Shown: positions 31,800-43,340 of the stretch, piece after piece | Position numbering within the stretch: position 1 is the stretch's first letter | Layout: the number at the start of each line of letters is the position of its first letter | Source: Symbiodinium natans | Taxonomy: Eukaryota > Sar > Dinophyceae > Suessiales > Symbiodiniaceae | Assembly (NCBI GenBank): GCA_905221605.1 | Contig: CAJNDS010002523.1 | Coordinates: forward strand, 956,001 to 1,020,000 | DNA: 64,000 nucleotides | Reading direction: 5' to 3' | Notes under the pieces: generated by a model | The model's database searches: none | The model's input: the letters and a program-made list of their open reading frames with translations, nothing else | What the model was told of the DNA's origin: nothing | Position numbers and translations under genes: made by a program

Positions 31800-32556
31800 G
31801 TTTAAGGCCAAGTGACCACATTCCAACAAGGGTACCCTTTTTGGGGTTGCTTACGTTAGAATGGAACCTGAAGGAGTTATAAGGGAACCACCCTCAGGTC
31901 CCTAGTTCCACGTTCATACATCAGAGGGTATCGGGCATGTCTGGTTGTAGGGTCGCAGTTGAGTAGCTTCAGGGAGTATGGTGTTCAGGCTTTTGGGGGG
32001 TTTGCAGCACTCCGACAAAAGTTGAGACACCAGCAAAACTAGATGGTTTAGGGTTTAGGGTTTAGGTTTTAGGTTTAGGTTTTTGGGTTGAGGTTTGCTT
32101 TCGCCACCCTTCCCCTGAGGAATGGCCTGACTTGCCATCGTCATCATCGTCTCCGTCCCTGTGAAGCAGATGCACGAAGCTAAACCCTAAACCCCAAACC
32201 CTAAAGCCATACCCTAAACACTAAATCCCAAACCCTAAACCCTAAGGCAACCACGGCTCCAACGAAACAGCTGCCAAACCCTAAACCCCAAACCCTAAAC
32301 CCTCTCCCTAAACCCTAAACCCTAAACCCTATAAGCCCCAAAAGCCTTCAACTGTTCAGTCGCTCAGGGAAACGGAAGCTCTCGGTCAAGAACGCAGGAT
32401 TGCAGCAAAGCCCTAAACCCTAAACCCTAAACCCTAAACCCTAAACAACCCCAAACCCTAGCCCCGCCTCCGCCCCTATCAACTTTGGGGATGCTTCCCG
32501 TTATACTAACAGGCCTTTTTTTACTCGAGATCATAATAGGGGGGGGGGGGGTACTA
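31800..32556. repeat. Telomeric spacers with a plus and a minus exon-like piece
   Basis: 31830-31910 is a dispersed-repeat relative (GGTACCCTTTTTGGGG). 32096-32162 on minus reads DGDDDDGKSGHSSGEGWRK after CATCTGCTTCACAG. 32357-32413 on plus reads SLRETEALGQERRIAAKP to TAA after AACTGTTCAG. G run 32539-32551. Confidence 0.4.
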
Positions 32557-32676
32557 CAGGGTGGGGCCCCCTTACTATACTAACTGTAGTTAAGGGACTT
32601 ATAACCTAACTTAAGGTCCTTATAACCCAATTTAGGGCCCTTATAACTCTACTTATAACTAGGGGGCCCCACCCTG
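32557..32676 (+). mobile_element. MITE-1 copy, complete (reference orientation)
   Basis: 120 bp with both inverted ends and TA on each side (32555-56, 32677-78). It sits in a segment (GATGCTTCCC ... GAACATCC, about 32490-32715) that also flanks the split copy at 35914-40624 and resembles 18668-18750, i.e. it is nested in an older inverted-repeat element. Confidence 0.88.
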
Positions 32677-32729
32677 TACAATCCCTATTGAGGACTGCTA
32701 GTATACGAGTGAACATCCCAAGCTATCAA

Positions 32730-32849
32730 ATGTTCATCAGCAGCAGCTTTTGTCAACAATATACGGACCTCGCCGTGGAACCCATGGCTCCATTCCTTTG
32801 TCAGTGTCATGCAGGAGCCTATATCCAATCCCGAAACCCTGAACCCTGA
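32730..32849 (+). CDS. Small ORF or terminal exon, 39 aa
   Basis: ATG at 32730: MFISSSFCQQYTDLAVEPMA...CQCHAGAYIQ to TGA in the CCCTGAA tract (32847). Cys-rich middle. Without RNA it cannot be told from a terminal exon. Confidence 0.28.
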   Translation: MFISSSFCQQYTDLAVEPMAPFLCQCHAGAYIQSRNPEP

Positions 32850-32994
32850 ACCCTAAACCCTGAACCCCGGTCCATGTATACTTGGGCCTTCAAGGGTTAC
32901 TACATAGTGACTTCAGGGCCCTGCTAATAGGTAAACCCTGAACCGTAAACCCTAACCCTTAGGGGTTACTGAACCCTAACCTCCCAATCTGCAG

Positions 32995-33042
32995 AGGGCT
33001 TTTCTGGGCTTCGGCAATCACCCTTGTGATCTGGCAATTTTG
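32995..33042 (+). CDS. Exon candidate, two good frames
   Basis: Plus: acceptor CCCAATCTGCAG, donor TTTTG/GTAGCTCT, 48 nt. Readable as RAFLGFGNHPCDLAIL or GLFWASAITLVIWQF, both open. Confidence 0.3.
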
Positions 33043-33832
33043 GTAGCTCTCGAAGTAGGGTTTAAAGGTTTCGGGAATGCTCCTTATACCCCCCCCCCCC
33101 AAAAAAAAAAAAAACAACAACTCGATATCCCATAATCCTGAACGCGAAACCCTCTAAACCCTAAACCCTAAACTTTCCCTAAACCCTAAACCCTAAACTT
33201 TCTACTTTCCCTGTACCCTAACCTCCAAACCCTAAACCCACCCTGGCACGCTTCTGCCTCAGAGATCCATGCATTGCCTGGGAAAGTGGCAGGGTCTAAG
33301 GGTAGGTACATGCTCCCTTGGTATGGGCCCTTAAACGGGCTTAGGGTTTAGGGTTCAGGGTTTAGGGTCTAGGGTTTAGGGAAGCCCTTAATATGGGCCC
33401 TCAAAAGGGGCCCCCTTATATACCCCTTCACACCATTTACAAACCAGGGACCCATACTTCGGCACCCTCTAAAGGGGGTAAGGAATCGTATTAAGGGACC
33501 CATGTAAGTACCCTCAGACAGGGCTACCGACCTTAACCCCTATGAAAAAACTTGCGATTTGAGGTTTAGGGCTTACCTTAAGAACCCAAAACCTACTTCT
33601 TTTCGAGGTTCTAAGTAGCCCCCAAATAACCCCTGAATAACCCGCAAGGGGGGTATGAGGAGGGACCCCTAGAAGGGACCTTCATCTGATTCCCCTATAC
33701 AACCCCTGTATACCTGATATAGTCCCTATATACCTAAGTAGCCCCTAAATAAGCTCTAAGCTCCCTTATAGGACCCTAAACAGGGTTTAGGGTTTACGGT
33801 TTACGGTTTAGGGTTTCGGGTTTAGGGCTCAG

Positions 33833-33945
33833 GGCCCGGTACCGAAACTGTGACTCCGGGGACCAAGCGGGGAGCATGTGCGCGACTCTTCTTGCGAGCA
33901 AAACACCATGATCGTGCGCGAGAAACGCCAAACCCTACACCCTAA
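33833..33945 (+). CDS. Terminal exon candidate (stop TAA)
   Basis: Plus: acceptor GGGCTCAG at a TTTAGGG tract, 2 nt in, PGTETVTPGTKRGACARLFL...HHDRARETPNPTP then TAA in the CCCTAAA tract at 33943. Basic. The last residues are repeat-derived. Confidence 0.38.
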
Positions 33946-34233
33946 ACCCGAAACCCTAAACCCTAAAACCGAAGCTTTAAACCATCCCCTACAGCCAGGA
34001 CACCAACCCCAGATCCTAAACCCTACAGCCCAGACATCCTCATAAAACCTGAAACCCTATTCCCAACCCTCATACACTCTCGAAGTCTTTAAGCCCTAAA
34101 GCCTAAACCCTAATTCCTATACCCTAAACCCTAAACCCTGACCCTAAACCCTAAACCCTAAACCCTAAACCCTAAACCCTAAACCCTAAACCCTAAACCC
34201 TAAACCCTAAACCCGAAACCCTGAACCCTACAC

Positions 34234-34316
34234 GCTGGCCTTGTGCAACTGCTTGATGCCCTGGGTCAGTGGGTCGATCACCTGGTCCATCATCTCCAGG
34301 GCGCCCTTCAGGCCGC
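34234..34316 (-). CDS. Strong exon between telomeric tracts
   Basis: Minus: acceptor CCCTAAAG, donor AGC/GTGTAGGG. GLKGALEMMDQVIDPLTQGI... is an amphipathic helix; 26 of 27 codons end in G or C, far more than neighbours. On both sides stand near-perfect arrays (CCCTAAA 34128-34210, TTTAGGG 34318-34392) with little or no spacer, so the flanking introns begin and end in telomere repeat. Unknown family; possibly a coiled-coil protein. No acceptor pyrimidine tract exists other than the repeat. Confidence 0.6.
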
Positions 34317-34648
34317 CTTTAGGGTTTAGGGTTTAGGGTTTAGGGTTTAGGGTTTAGGGTTTAGGGTTTAGGGTTTAGGGTTTAGGGTTTAGTGCTTTTC
34401 GGGCTTTCGGCAGTTGGGTGTTGTTTGGGGTTTAGGGTTTAGAAGGGATTCAGGGCGTTTAGGGTGTAGGGTTAGAGATGAGGGTTTAAGGTTAAGGGGC
34501 TTAGGAGTTTTGGTTTTTGGGATTGAGGGCAAAGGGTTTGGAGGTTGAAGGGCTTTCTGGGGGATTGTGGCTTCGGCCTGTTTATGTCTAGGGTTCCCTA
34601 AACCCAAAACCCCAAATCCCAAACCCTAAACCCTAAACCCCCCTAAAC

Positions 34649-34714
34649 CCAGGGCATGTGCGTGGGTTGCCCAATGAAGAGGAGACAGCGATGTGACTCC
34701 GTGCGTCCGCATCA
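34649..34714 (-). CDS. Exon candidate
   Basis: Minus: acceptor AAGTAGTCAG, donor CTGG/GTTTAGGGGG. MRTHGVTSLSPLHWATHAHA. A plus reading (MCVGCPMKRRQRCDSVRPHH, stop) competes. Confidence 0.28.
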
Positions 34715-35097
34715 CTGACTACTTAGGGTTTAGGGTTTAGGGTGCGGCTTGTTGACCGAACAATGCCGTGTAGCAGCAAGTCCAACACCCAAATTACGTG
34801 GGGGGGGGGGGGGGGGGGGGGGGGGGAGGGGGCCCTCGAACAAATCAGGTTTCGCTGTTCACTCCCTAAACCCTAAACCCTGAACCCTAAACCCTAAAGA
34901 AGATCGTTTGTCTCACAACTGATGGTCCCAAACCTGCCTCCAGAGCTTAACATGCACTCCCAGGGTTCCAAGAACATAAAGCCTAAACCCTAAACCCTAA
35001 ACCCTACACCCTAAACCCTACACCATATGAGGTAAGGTGATTATAGCTCTTCTCGGCGTGGGCATACATGAGCAAGCCTCTGAACCATATTGTTATG

Positions 35098-35172
35098 CCT
35101 ATATATTTGTGCATATGTAGTGTATATGCATTTACATACACATATATACATATAACATATACATAAAGTATG
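35098..35172. repeat. AT/TATG microsatellite
   Basis: Low-complexity ATATAC/TATGTA DNA before the unique segment at 35180. Confidence 0.8.
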
Positions 35173-35272
35173 TATTTGACTCAATGATTTACAGTTCTAA
35201 TGTATTTGTAGCAGTATGGCTGATTATGAATATTGGTTGGTGTATGTGGGGTGTCCGTTGGGGGGATACTAG

Positions 35273-35385
35273 CAAGAACAACCTGCTTCACATGACCTGC
35301 CTCACATGGCAGGCCTTCTGCCAAGCAGCGCAAGCGAAATACCATCAGCAGAAGCATGTCGACCACCTAACCCTACATCGCATAT
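35273..35385 (+). CDS. Exon candidate, Gln/His-rich
   Basis: Plus: acceptor GGGGGATACTAG, donor GCATAT/GTATATG in the following microsatellite. KNNLLHMTCLTWQAFCQAAQ...QQKHVDHLTLHRI; 26 of 35 codons end in G/C. An in-frame ATG lies inside and an open frame continues upstream, so the 5' limit is uncertain. Confidence 0.42.
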
Positions 35386-35913
35386 GTATATGTATATGTA
35401 TGTATGTGTATAATATAATATATATATACATAAGTGAATAAACATAAATATAAATAAATAAATACAAATAAATAAATATAAATATATATATATACATATA
35501 TAGATATAAATGACGCCGAGAGCCTTCAAGTAGGTCATCGTAGGACCCAGGTCAACCACAATAGACCTAGAAAACCCTAAACCCTAAACAAAAAACCCTC
35601 AAAAACAACCAAGAACAAGGTCATGTCTGCTGTCCAAGGCACCGTAGGGAGGAGGACTCGGCGACGGCCTGATGGCGACGGTTGCCGGCACGGTTTGTTG
35701 TTTAGGGTTTAGGGTTTAGGGTTTAGGGTTTAGGATTTAGGATTTAGGGTTTAGGGTTTAGGGTTAAAGGTTTAGGGTGTTTGGGGCTTCGGATTGAAGG
35801 TGTAGGGTTTAGGGTTTTTGCTTTAGTCCCCCCCCCCCCCCCCCCCCCGCCGTTTGCGATGTTCCCCCCTAAAACTAACAGCTCCAGCATGGGGATTATA
35901 ATAGGGGGTGCTA
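35386..35913. repeat. AT microsatellite, telomeric tract, poly-C
   Basis: 35386-35505 is ATAA/TATA repeats. 35700-35815 is TTTAGGG with variants. C run 35828-35848. 35860-35913 (CTAACAG ... ATAATAGGGG) matches the flank of the MITE at 32557. Confidence 0.65.
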
Positions 35914-36000
35914 CAGGGTGGGGCCCCCTTACTATACTAACTGTAGTTAAGGGACTTATAACCTAACTTAGGGTCCTTATAACCCAATTTAGGGCCCTTA
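35914..36000 (+). mobile_element. MITE-1 split copy, left part
   Basis: The left 87 bp, from TACAGGGTGGGG to GGGCCCTTA, then an abrupt change to the C-rich block. The right part resumes exactly at the next consensus base (TAACTCTAC) at 40592. Confidence 0.85.
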
Positions 36001-39000
36001 TCCGCCGACCCAATGGCCTCCTGGCCCCATCATGGCCCTGCCGTACCAGGCACCAGGCATCCATGCCCCCATGGCCCTATCGCCCGCTACCAGGCATGCC
36101 ATGCCCCCCCCCCCCCGACCTAAGGAGGGCTCCAGTGCAGCTCCGCTGCCCCTAGCTGCTCTCCCCGCCCGCTCCGCCCGGCCATGGTACCAGGCGATGC
36201 CATGCCCTTCATGGCCCCCACGGCCACCCATGGTACCAGGCACGCCATGCCCCATGGCCCATGACCCGCATGGCTGCCATGACCCCCATGGCCCTGGCCT
36301 CCATCATGGCCCTGCCACACCATGCCATGCCCGCATGGCCCTTCATGGCCCATGACCCCCATGGCCCCCATCCCATGTCCCTAAGGAGTTTTAAGGGCTC
36401 CAGTGCATGCTCCCATCCTGCTGTTTGCTCCCATACTGCTGTTTGCCCAAAAAAAAATATATATAAAAAAAATATCCGCCGACCCCTACCACCGACTCCA
36501 CCCCATCCAAAGCTCGACCGGCCCCCAGTGCATGCCCGCCCGCTTGCCCAACCCCCACCACCCACGCACCCCGCCCCCCGCTCCTTCCCTTGCCCCAGCC
36601 GCCATGCTTCTCATGGACCCATGGCTTCTCCCAGTGCATGCCCGCCCGCTTGCCCTACCCCCACCACCCACGCACCCCGCCCCCCGCCCATCCGCCCTTC
36701 CCGCTCCGCATCCTTCCCTTGCCCAAGCCCGCCACGCCCCGCCATGCTTCTCATGGACCCATGGCTCCTGGTCCCATTCTTCATCCCAAGTGCGACCGGC
36801 GCCCCAATGCATGCCCGCCCGCTTACCCTACCCCCACCACCCCGGCTTCCAATACTCACCCTTGACCAAGCCCCATCGCCACCCCGCCATGCTATATGGG
36901 ACCTGTGGCTTATCTGTTCCCGCTGGCTCCCAACCCCCACCCCCACACCCAACCGCCCACCACCCCCCCCCCACCCCCACCCCACCCCCGCACACCCCCC
37001 CCCACTGGACCATGGTCCTGGCCCCATTGCGCTACATGGGCCACGGTCCATGGGACAAAGGGCCCAAAGCGCATGCCCGCCCCCTCCCGCCCGCTACCCC
37101 CGCCGCCCTTCCAAGCCTCCGGCCTACTCCCCCCTTGGCCCATGCTCCCACGGTCTCCATCCCTCGGACATCCCCCGATTGGCCCGGCTTGCTCTTACCC
37201 CCACCACCCACGCACCACCGTTTTTCCCCGCCCAGTCTTGCCCAAGCCCACAAGCCACGCACCCCCGCCATGCTTCTCATGGAACCATGGCCCTTTCTGG
37301 TTCACATTCTTTATGCCCGACATGCATTTGGCTGCCAATGCTCGCTGTCGGGGGACGCTGGTCCTAGCATACTTCCCCCCTTGCCCAAGCCCCCCACGCA
37401 CACCGCCAGCTTTACCATGGACCCATGGCTCTGGGTACATTTTTATGCATCCCTCGACCGCATGGCTGCCAATTGATGGTTCAAAAAATATGACCCTGCT
37501 CCCCACACCCCACAAACCCCCACCACCACCCCGCACGCACCCTGCACCCCCACACCCCACCCCCACCCCCACGCGCCCACGCTTCCAACCCCCCACCCCC
37601 CCACACCCCCCACTGGACCCATGGCTCCTGGCCCCATTGGCTCATGGTCCACGGCCCATGGATGTGGCTTCTCAGCTGACTACAAAGGGTGCAGTGCATG
37701 GCCGGGCCCTCCGCCCGCTCCGCCCGCTCCGCCCTCCGCCCTTCCAGCTCCGCCTACTTCGTACATGTGTACCATGTAAAAATGGCAACTCCGCTTTGGC
37801 CCACGCTCCCACTCTCCATCCCCTTGACCTACCTCATGGACCCAGCTCCCTACCCCTTGCCCCTCACCCACCCTGCCCCGCCGCCCATGCCCCTCATGGA
37901 CCCATGGCTCCTGGCCCCATGGCTCCCCTCCCCCTACCCCCACCACCCACGCACCCGCTCCCCGCCATCCGCCCTTCCCGCTCCGCATACTTTCCCCTTG
38001 CCCAAGCCCCCCACGCACCCCGCCATGCTTTTCATGGACCCATGGCTCCTGGTCCCATTCTTCATCCCTTGAGCTGCTCCACTCCCACCCGCAACCCCCA
38101 CCCCCACCCCGCACGCACCCTGCCCCGCCGCCCGTGCTTGTCCTGGGCCCCTTGCTCCTGGCGTCATGGCTCCACCCCCACCCCCAACCCCCACCCCCAC
38201 ACACCCCACCCTTTCCACACTTCCAACCCCCGCATTGGCTCATGGTCCACGGCCCATGGATGTGGCTTCTCAGCTGACTTTAAAGGGCCCCAGTGCATGC
38301 CCGGGCCCTCCGCCTCCTCCGCCCGCTCCGCCCTCCGCCCTTCCAGCTCCGCCTACTCCCCTCTGGCCCATGCTCCCACTCTCCATCCCCTTGACCTACC
38401 CCTCATGGACCCAGCTCCCTACCCCTTACCCCTCACGCACCCATGCCTCTCATGGACCCATGGCTCCTGGCCCCATGGCTCCGCATTCATTATGCAGCCA
38501 TGCAGCCAATGCTGGTCCTCGCATACTCCCCCCTTGCCCAAGCCCCCCACGCACCCCGCCATGCTTCTCATGGACCCATGGCTCCTGGTCCCATTCTTCA
38601 TCCCTCCACCTACATGCTGCTCCACTCTGGCGTCATGGCTCCACCCCCACCCCCACACACCCCACCCTTTCCACACTTCCAACCCCCACCCCCACCCCAC
38701 GCATCCCGCCCCACTGGACCCATGGCTCCAACCCCCACCCCCACCCCCACGCACCCACACTTCCAACCACCCCGCCCCCCACTGGTGGCCCCATTGGCTC
38801 ATGGTCCACGGCCCATGGATGTGGCTTCTCAGCTGACAGGCACTGGACTGCCGGGCCCTCCGCCCGCTCCGCCCGCTCCGCCCTCCGCCCTTCCAGCTCC
38901 GCCTACTCCCCTTTGGCCCATGCTCCCACTACTCATGGACCCACCTGCCCCGCCGCCCATGCCTCTCATGGACCCATGCCTCCTGGCCCCATGCACCCAC

Positions 39001-40120
39001 TCCCCCATCTGCCCTTCCTGCTCCGCATACTTTCCCCTTGCCCAAGCCCCCCACGCACCCCGCCATGCTTTTCAGGACCCATGGCTCCTGGTCCCATTCT
39101 TCATCCCTTGAGCTGCTCCACTCCCACCCGCAACCCCCACCCCCACCCCGCACGCACCCTGCCCCGCCGCCAGTCCTTGTCATGGGCCCCTTGCTATTGG
39201 CGTCGGCTCCACCCCCACCCCCACCCTTTCCGCACTTCCAACCCCCACCCCCACCCCCCACGCACCCCGCCCCCCCACTGGACCCATGGCTCCTGTCATT
39301 GGCTCCTGGTTCCATTCTTCATCCCTCGACCTGCATGGCTGCCAATGCTCGTCCTAAAACCTGCTCCAGCCCAACGCACCCTGCCACCCCCAACCCCCAA
39401 CCCCCACCCCCATTTCCAACCCACCCCCACCCCCCACACACCCCGCCCCACTGAACCCATGGCTCCTGGCCGCATCGGCTCATCCGAAAAATGGCCCCTC
39501 ACCCCCAACCCCCCCCCACCCCGCACGCACCCTGCCCCGCCGCCCACGCTTGTCATGGACCCATGGCTCCTGGCCCCATGGCTCCTGGCCCCATGGCACC
39601 CCCACCCCCATGCCCCCACCCCCAACCCCCACCCCCAACCGCCCCCACCCCCACCCCCCCCACACCCCGCCCTTCACTGGACCCATGGCTCCTGGCCCCA
39701 TTGGCTCATGGTCCACGGCCCATGGATGTGGTTCTTAGCTGACTTTAACGGGCCCCAGTGCATGCCCGCCCCCGCCCTTCCAGCTCCGCCTACTCCCCCC
39801 TTGGCCCATGCTCCCACTCTCCATCCCCTCGCCCGCTTGCTCTACCCCCACCACCCACGCACCCCGCCCCCCTCCCGCTCTCCCCTTGCCCAAGCGCCCC
39901 ACGCACCCCGCCATGCTTCTCATGCACCCATGGCTCCTGGTCCCATTCTTCATCCCTCGACCTGCACTGCTGGTCCTGGCATACTCCTCCCCTTGCCCAA
40001 GCCCCCCACGCACCCCGCCATGCTTCTCATGCACCCATGGCTCGACCCCCCACCCCCAACCCCCACCCCCACCCCGCACGCACCCTGCTGCCTCTCTAGA
40101 CTCGATCAGATGACTCGAAG
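36001..40120 (+). repeat. C-rich higher-order repeat block
   Basis: A 4.1-kb GC-rich block with sharp edges and almost no telomeric repeat. A roughly 70-bp unit (TTGCCCAAGCCCCCCACGCA ... CATGGACCCATGGCTCCTGG) recurs at about 36718, 37997, 38534, 39037, 39886 and 39992; another (GGCTCATGGTCCACGGCCCA ... TTCTCAGCTGAC) recurs at 37646, 38240, 38788 and 39702. Long open frames exist in several overlapping frames on both strands (plus 36896-38836, 38166-40346), giving Pro/His/Ala-rich or Gly/Trp-rich translations. I read them as by-products of a stop-poor repeat. Confidence 0.75.
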
Positions 40121-40590
40121 CAGAATTAGGCCGGACGCCAGTGCCGCCGACCCCCGCGTGCCGCCGGTGAACGGTTTTTTTTTCGTGGTTTTTGCGTCGC
40201 CACGGAGGCCCCCAGAGGGCGCGCATCATGAGCATCAGCGGGTCCAGCCCGGGACCCCCAGGCGCGCATCAGGAGCATCAGCGGCTCCCGGGGCGGGCCC
40301 CGGGGGGCGCATCAGGAGCATGATGCCCCCCAAAGGGCGGGCATAAGCGACGTGTCTAAGCCCGGGGCTAGGAAAAAGGGAGTTTAGGGGCCTTATAAAG
40401 TGCTTAGAAACGTTAAGGGAGTCTAGGAGCCTCAAACGCTTAGAGATTTGAAGGGAGTTTAGGGGTCTGAAAATGCTTAGAAACTTAACGCTTAGAGATT
40501 TTAAGGGAGTTTAGGCGCCTCAACATGCTTAGAAACTGCTCGCCCCGGGCTTCTGCGTGCGCTGCCCGCCCATGGGCGCAGCCCCTTAAA
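40121..40590. other. Right part of the inserted segment, short repeats
   Basis: 40225-40330 has three copies of GCGCATCAGGAGCATCAGCGG-like units. 40378-40545 has four copies of a 36-55 bp unit beginning GGGAGTTTAGG and containing TGCTTAGAAAC. The last bases, CCCCTTAAAA, partly repeat the CCCTTA at the left junction, a possible target duplication. Confidence 0.6.
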
Positions 40591-40591
40591 A

Positions 40592-40624
40592 TAACTCTAC
40601 TTATAACTAGGGGGCCCCACCCTG
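40592..40624 (+). mobile_element. MITE-1 split copy, right part
   Basis: TAACTCTACTTATAACTAGG through CCCCACCCTG, followed by TA. Together with 35914-36000 it restores the 120-bp element; flanks on both outer sides match those of the copy at 32557. Confidence 0.85.
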
Positions 40625-41611
40625 TAGAATCCCGATTAAGGACTGTTAGTGTAAGGAGGAACATCCACACCCCCCGTCATGATGCCATGGTCATGGACAG
40701 GATTATGACGACGCTTACGCCGATTATTTACTTGATGTTCGACATCGTCGTCGTCGTGCTCTGCTCGCAAGCCTCCTCCTGATTCGGTTTAGGGTTTAGG
40801 GTTTAGGGTTTAGGGTTTAGGGTTTAGGGTTTAGGGTTTAGGGTTTAGGGTTTAGGGTTTAGGGTTTAGGGTTTAGCGTTTAGGGTTTAGGGTTTCGGGT
40901 TTCGGGTTTAGGGTTTAGCGTTTAGGGTTTAGGCTTTAGGGTCTAGGGTCCTCTTTATCCTTGATATCTTCCTGCTCCCCATCATCCTGTACTCGTCCTC
41001 ACCCTCATGCTACCCACCCAAACATGACAGGAGTGCAGCTTGAAACTACGTGGCCAGTGCCCTGAACCCCAAACCCCAGACCTCAAAGCCCAAGCCCAAT
41101 ACCTGAAGAACCCCCGAGCATACCCAGACCCAATACCCTAAACCGTAAACCCTGACCCCAAACACCGGAACATGGAAAACCCTGCCACCCTGCTCAGAGT
41201 GACCCATGCACCCCTTAAAAACGGAAGGACTGGGCGCATGACCCCTTGTTAAGGGGGATTACCGGTTATCCTAATGCTGAGCCGCAAACCCTAGACCTCC
41301 TGAACCCTAAACCCTAAACCCTAAACCGTCCTAGAACCCTCAACATCCCGAATGCCCAACAATGCAGGCCGTGCGTCGTGGCACTCGCTGCATCACTGGC
41401 GCCGCGGGCTCTTCCAGAGAAGCCGCCCAACCTCGTACTTTCACAGGGCTGAGAGGTTTAGGGTTTAGGGTTTAGGGTTTAAGGTTTAGGGCTTAGGGTT
41501 TAGGATTAAAATCATGGGGCTGAGGGAGTAGGGATTGGGGTGTGAGGCTGAGGGCTAGGGGCCGCTAAAGGTTAAGCGCTTGGGCTCGGGGTTTCCGCTT
41601 CATTTCTTAGC

Positions 41612-41647
<36 letters not shown>

Positions 41648-42700
41648 ACCCCCCCCCCCCCCTACCCCCCACCCACCCACCCTCCCCACCTCCCAAATCC
41701 CCCACAACCCCCACCCCCCCACCCCCCCCCACCCCCACCCCCACCCCCCCCCCCCCCCCCCCCCCCCCCCCGCACTCCCGATTACCACCCCTCCATGCGA
41801 CCCCCCCTCTAGGTTCCCCCTCTGAAGTAACCTTCAATTAGTAATGATCCCTAAATAGCCTTAGTGATGGAGGAACCGAGATGGGGCAGAAAAGAGGGAG
41901 GTAGTAGGGGAACCCATGCAGCACCCCCGTGTTAAGGCCATAGTGGCCATTCGCAGGCTTCCAGGGTTTAGGGTTTAGGGTTTGGGGTTTGGGGTTTAGG
42001 GTTTAGGGTTTAAGGTTCCCAACTGAGTTGTGCCATTAACCCTTTGAGAATTATTTGTGAAGAGGTTCCCTCATAAGGAAAGAAGGGAAAATTAATCCAA
42101 AGCACAGCCCAGCTAACCTTTATTGCGGGCCGAACATACAAGACCCCGAGCCGGAAGAGCACTGCAAAAGGCAAGCGGATTTGGATCACAGGGTGTCTCA
42201 TGTTTCTACAGGGAACATTTCAAACGATGTGGGAATTTTCAGGGCCAGAAAGTTCGCAGAACAAAATACTGGGGTCTCTGAATTCTGAAGTTTCAAGACC
42301 CCTAAACCCTAAACCCCAAACCCGGTTTGCCTTGAAACCTGCTCGGCTCCAACAGCGGTGGGCTGGAATTCCCCCCCTTCATTCATCAGCCGAAGCCCAA
42401 GGCAGGTTTGTTTAGGGTTTAGGGCTAGGGTTTAGGGTTTAGGGTTTAGGGCTAGGGTTTAGGGTTTAGGGGTTTAGGGGTTTAGGATTTTGGCTGATTT
42501 TGGCTGCCCTTTGAAACATTGCGGGCCCTCCGGGGCTGAAGGAGATACGACTAGACCCCGAGAGTAACCCAGGAAAAAAAAAAACAAGTGCCCCTTTTCG
42601 GCTTAAGGGGCTTATTAAGGGAACCTTAATCCCAAAAAAGGTAAACAGAGCCTACTTTGGGTACTAGTAGAAGGTTCCGGATTTAGGGTTTAGGGTTAAT
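40625..42700. repeat. Telomeric arrays, poly-C, unresolved spacers
   Basis: A long TTTAGGG array lies at 40787-40950. C-rich runs 41613-41647 and 41744-41771. 42548-42665 is a dispersed repeat. 42030-42300 is unique, with an open minus frame 42010-42201 lacking support. No exon chosen. Confidence 0.5.
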
Positions 42701-43222
42701 GTTTAGGGTGCCAATCCAGTCCAAGCAGCCTCTCATCACGCTGACCGTGCTCGCGCTCTTGGGACCTGCATCTTGCAACCAGCTTTTTCTGGAATGCGTC
42801 TTGGACCCAATCAATTTTTTGTTACAACCGGTGATGCAGGGTTTAGGGTTTCGGGTTTAGGGATTAGGGTTTAGGTTTAGGGTTTAGGGTTTAGGGACTA
42901 GGGTTTAGAGGAGCTTACCAGAGACAGGTCTGCGCAGCCCACTTGAAAGCCCAAAGCAGCTCTCAGTAACAGCCAAGCCTCAGTGTAACCACACAGGGAC
43001 CCCAAACCCCAAACCCCAAACCCTAAACCCTAAACCCTGAGCCGTTTATCAGTCACAGCCAAGCCTCTCATCTGCATCGCGCGGAGACCGACGGTCGATC
43101 CGGCCCCACCTGGCTTTGAGGCAGAGGATTCTTGGGAGCTTGAAACGTTAAACCCTAAACCCTAAGCCTTAAGCTTAAACCCTAAACCAACCTATAGACC
43201 CTAAACCCCAAACCCCAAACCC

Positions 43223-43340
43223 TGAAGGCCCTAAAGGCCCTAAAGGCCCTATACCCTAGGGCCTAAACCCTGAACCCTGAATCCTAAAGGCCCTAAAGGC
43301 CCCTAAAGGCCCTGAAGGCCCTGAAGGCCCTACACCCCAA
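43223..43340. repeat. GGCCCTAAA 9-mer array
   Basis: Units CCCTAAAGG/CCCTGAAGG, a telomere-like variant confined to about 120 bp. Confidence 0.8.

Noticed and set aside
36896-40346. Plus-strand open frames of 646 and 726 codons
   Set aside because: They overlap each other and antisense frames in the same C-rich repeat, follow the repeat units and show no domain; treated as repeat by-products.
41580-41837. Poly-Pro and poly-Gly frames
   Set aside because: Products of C-rich homopolymer runs on either strand.
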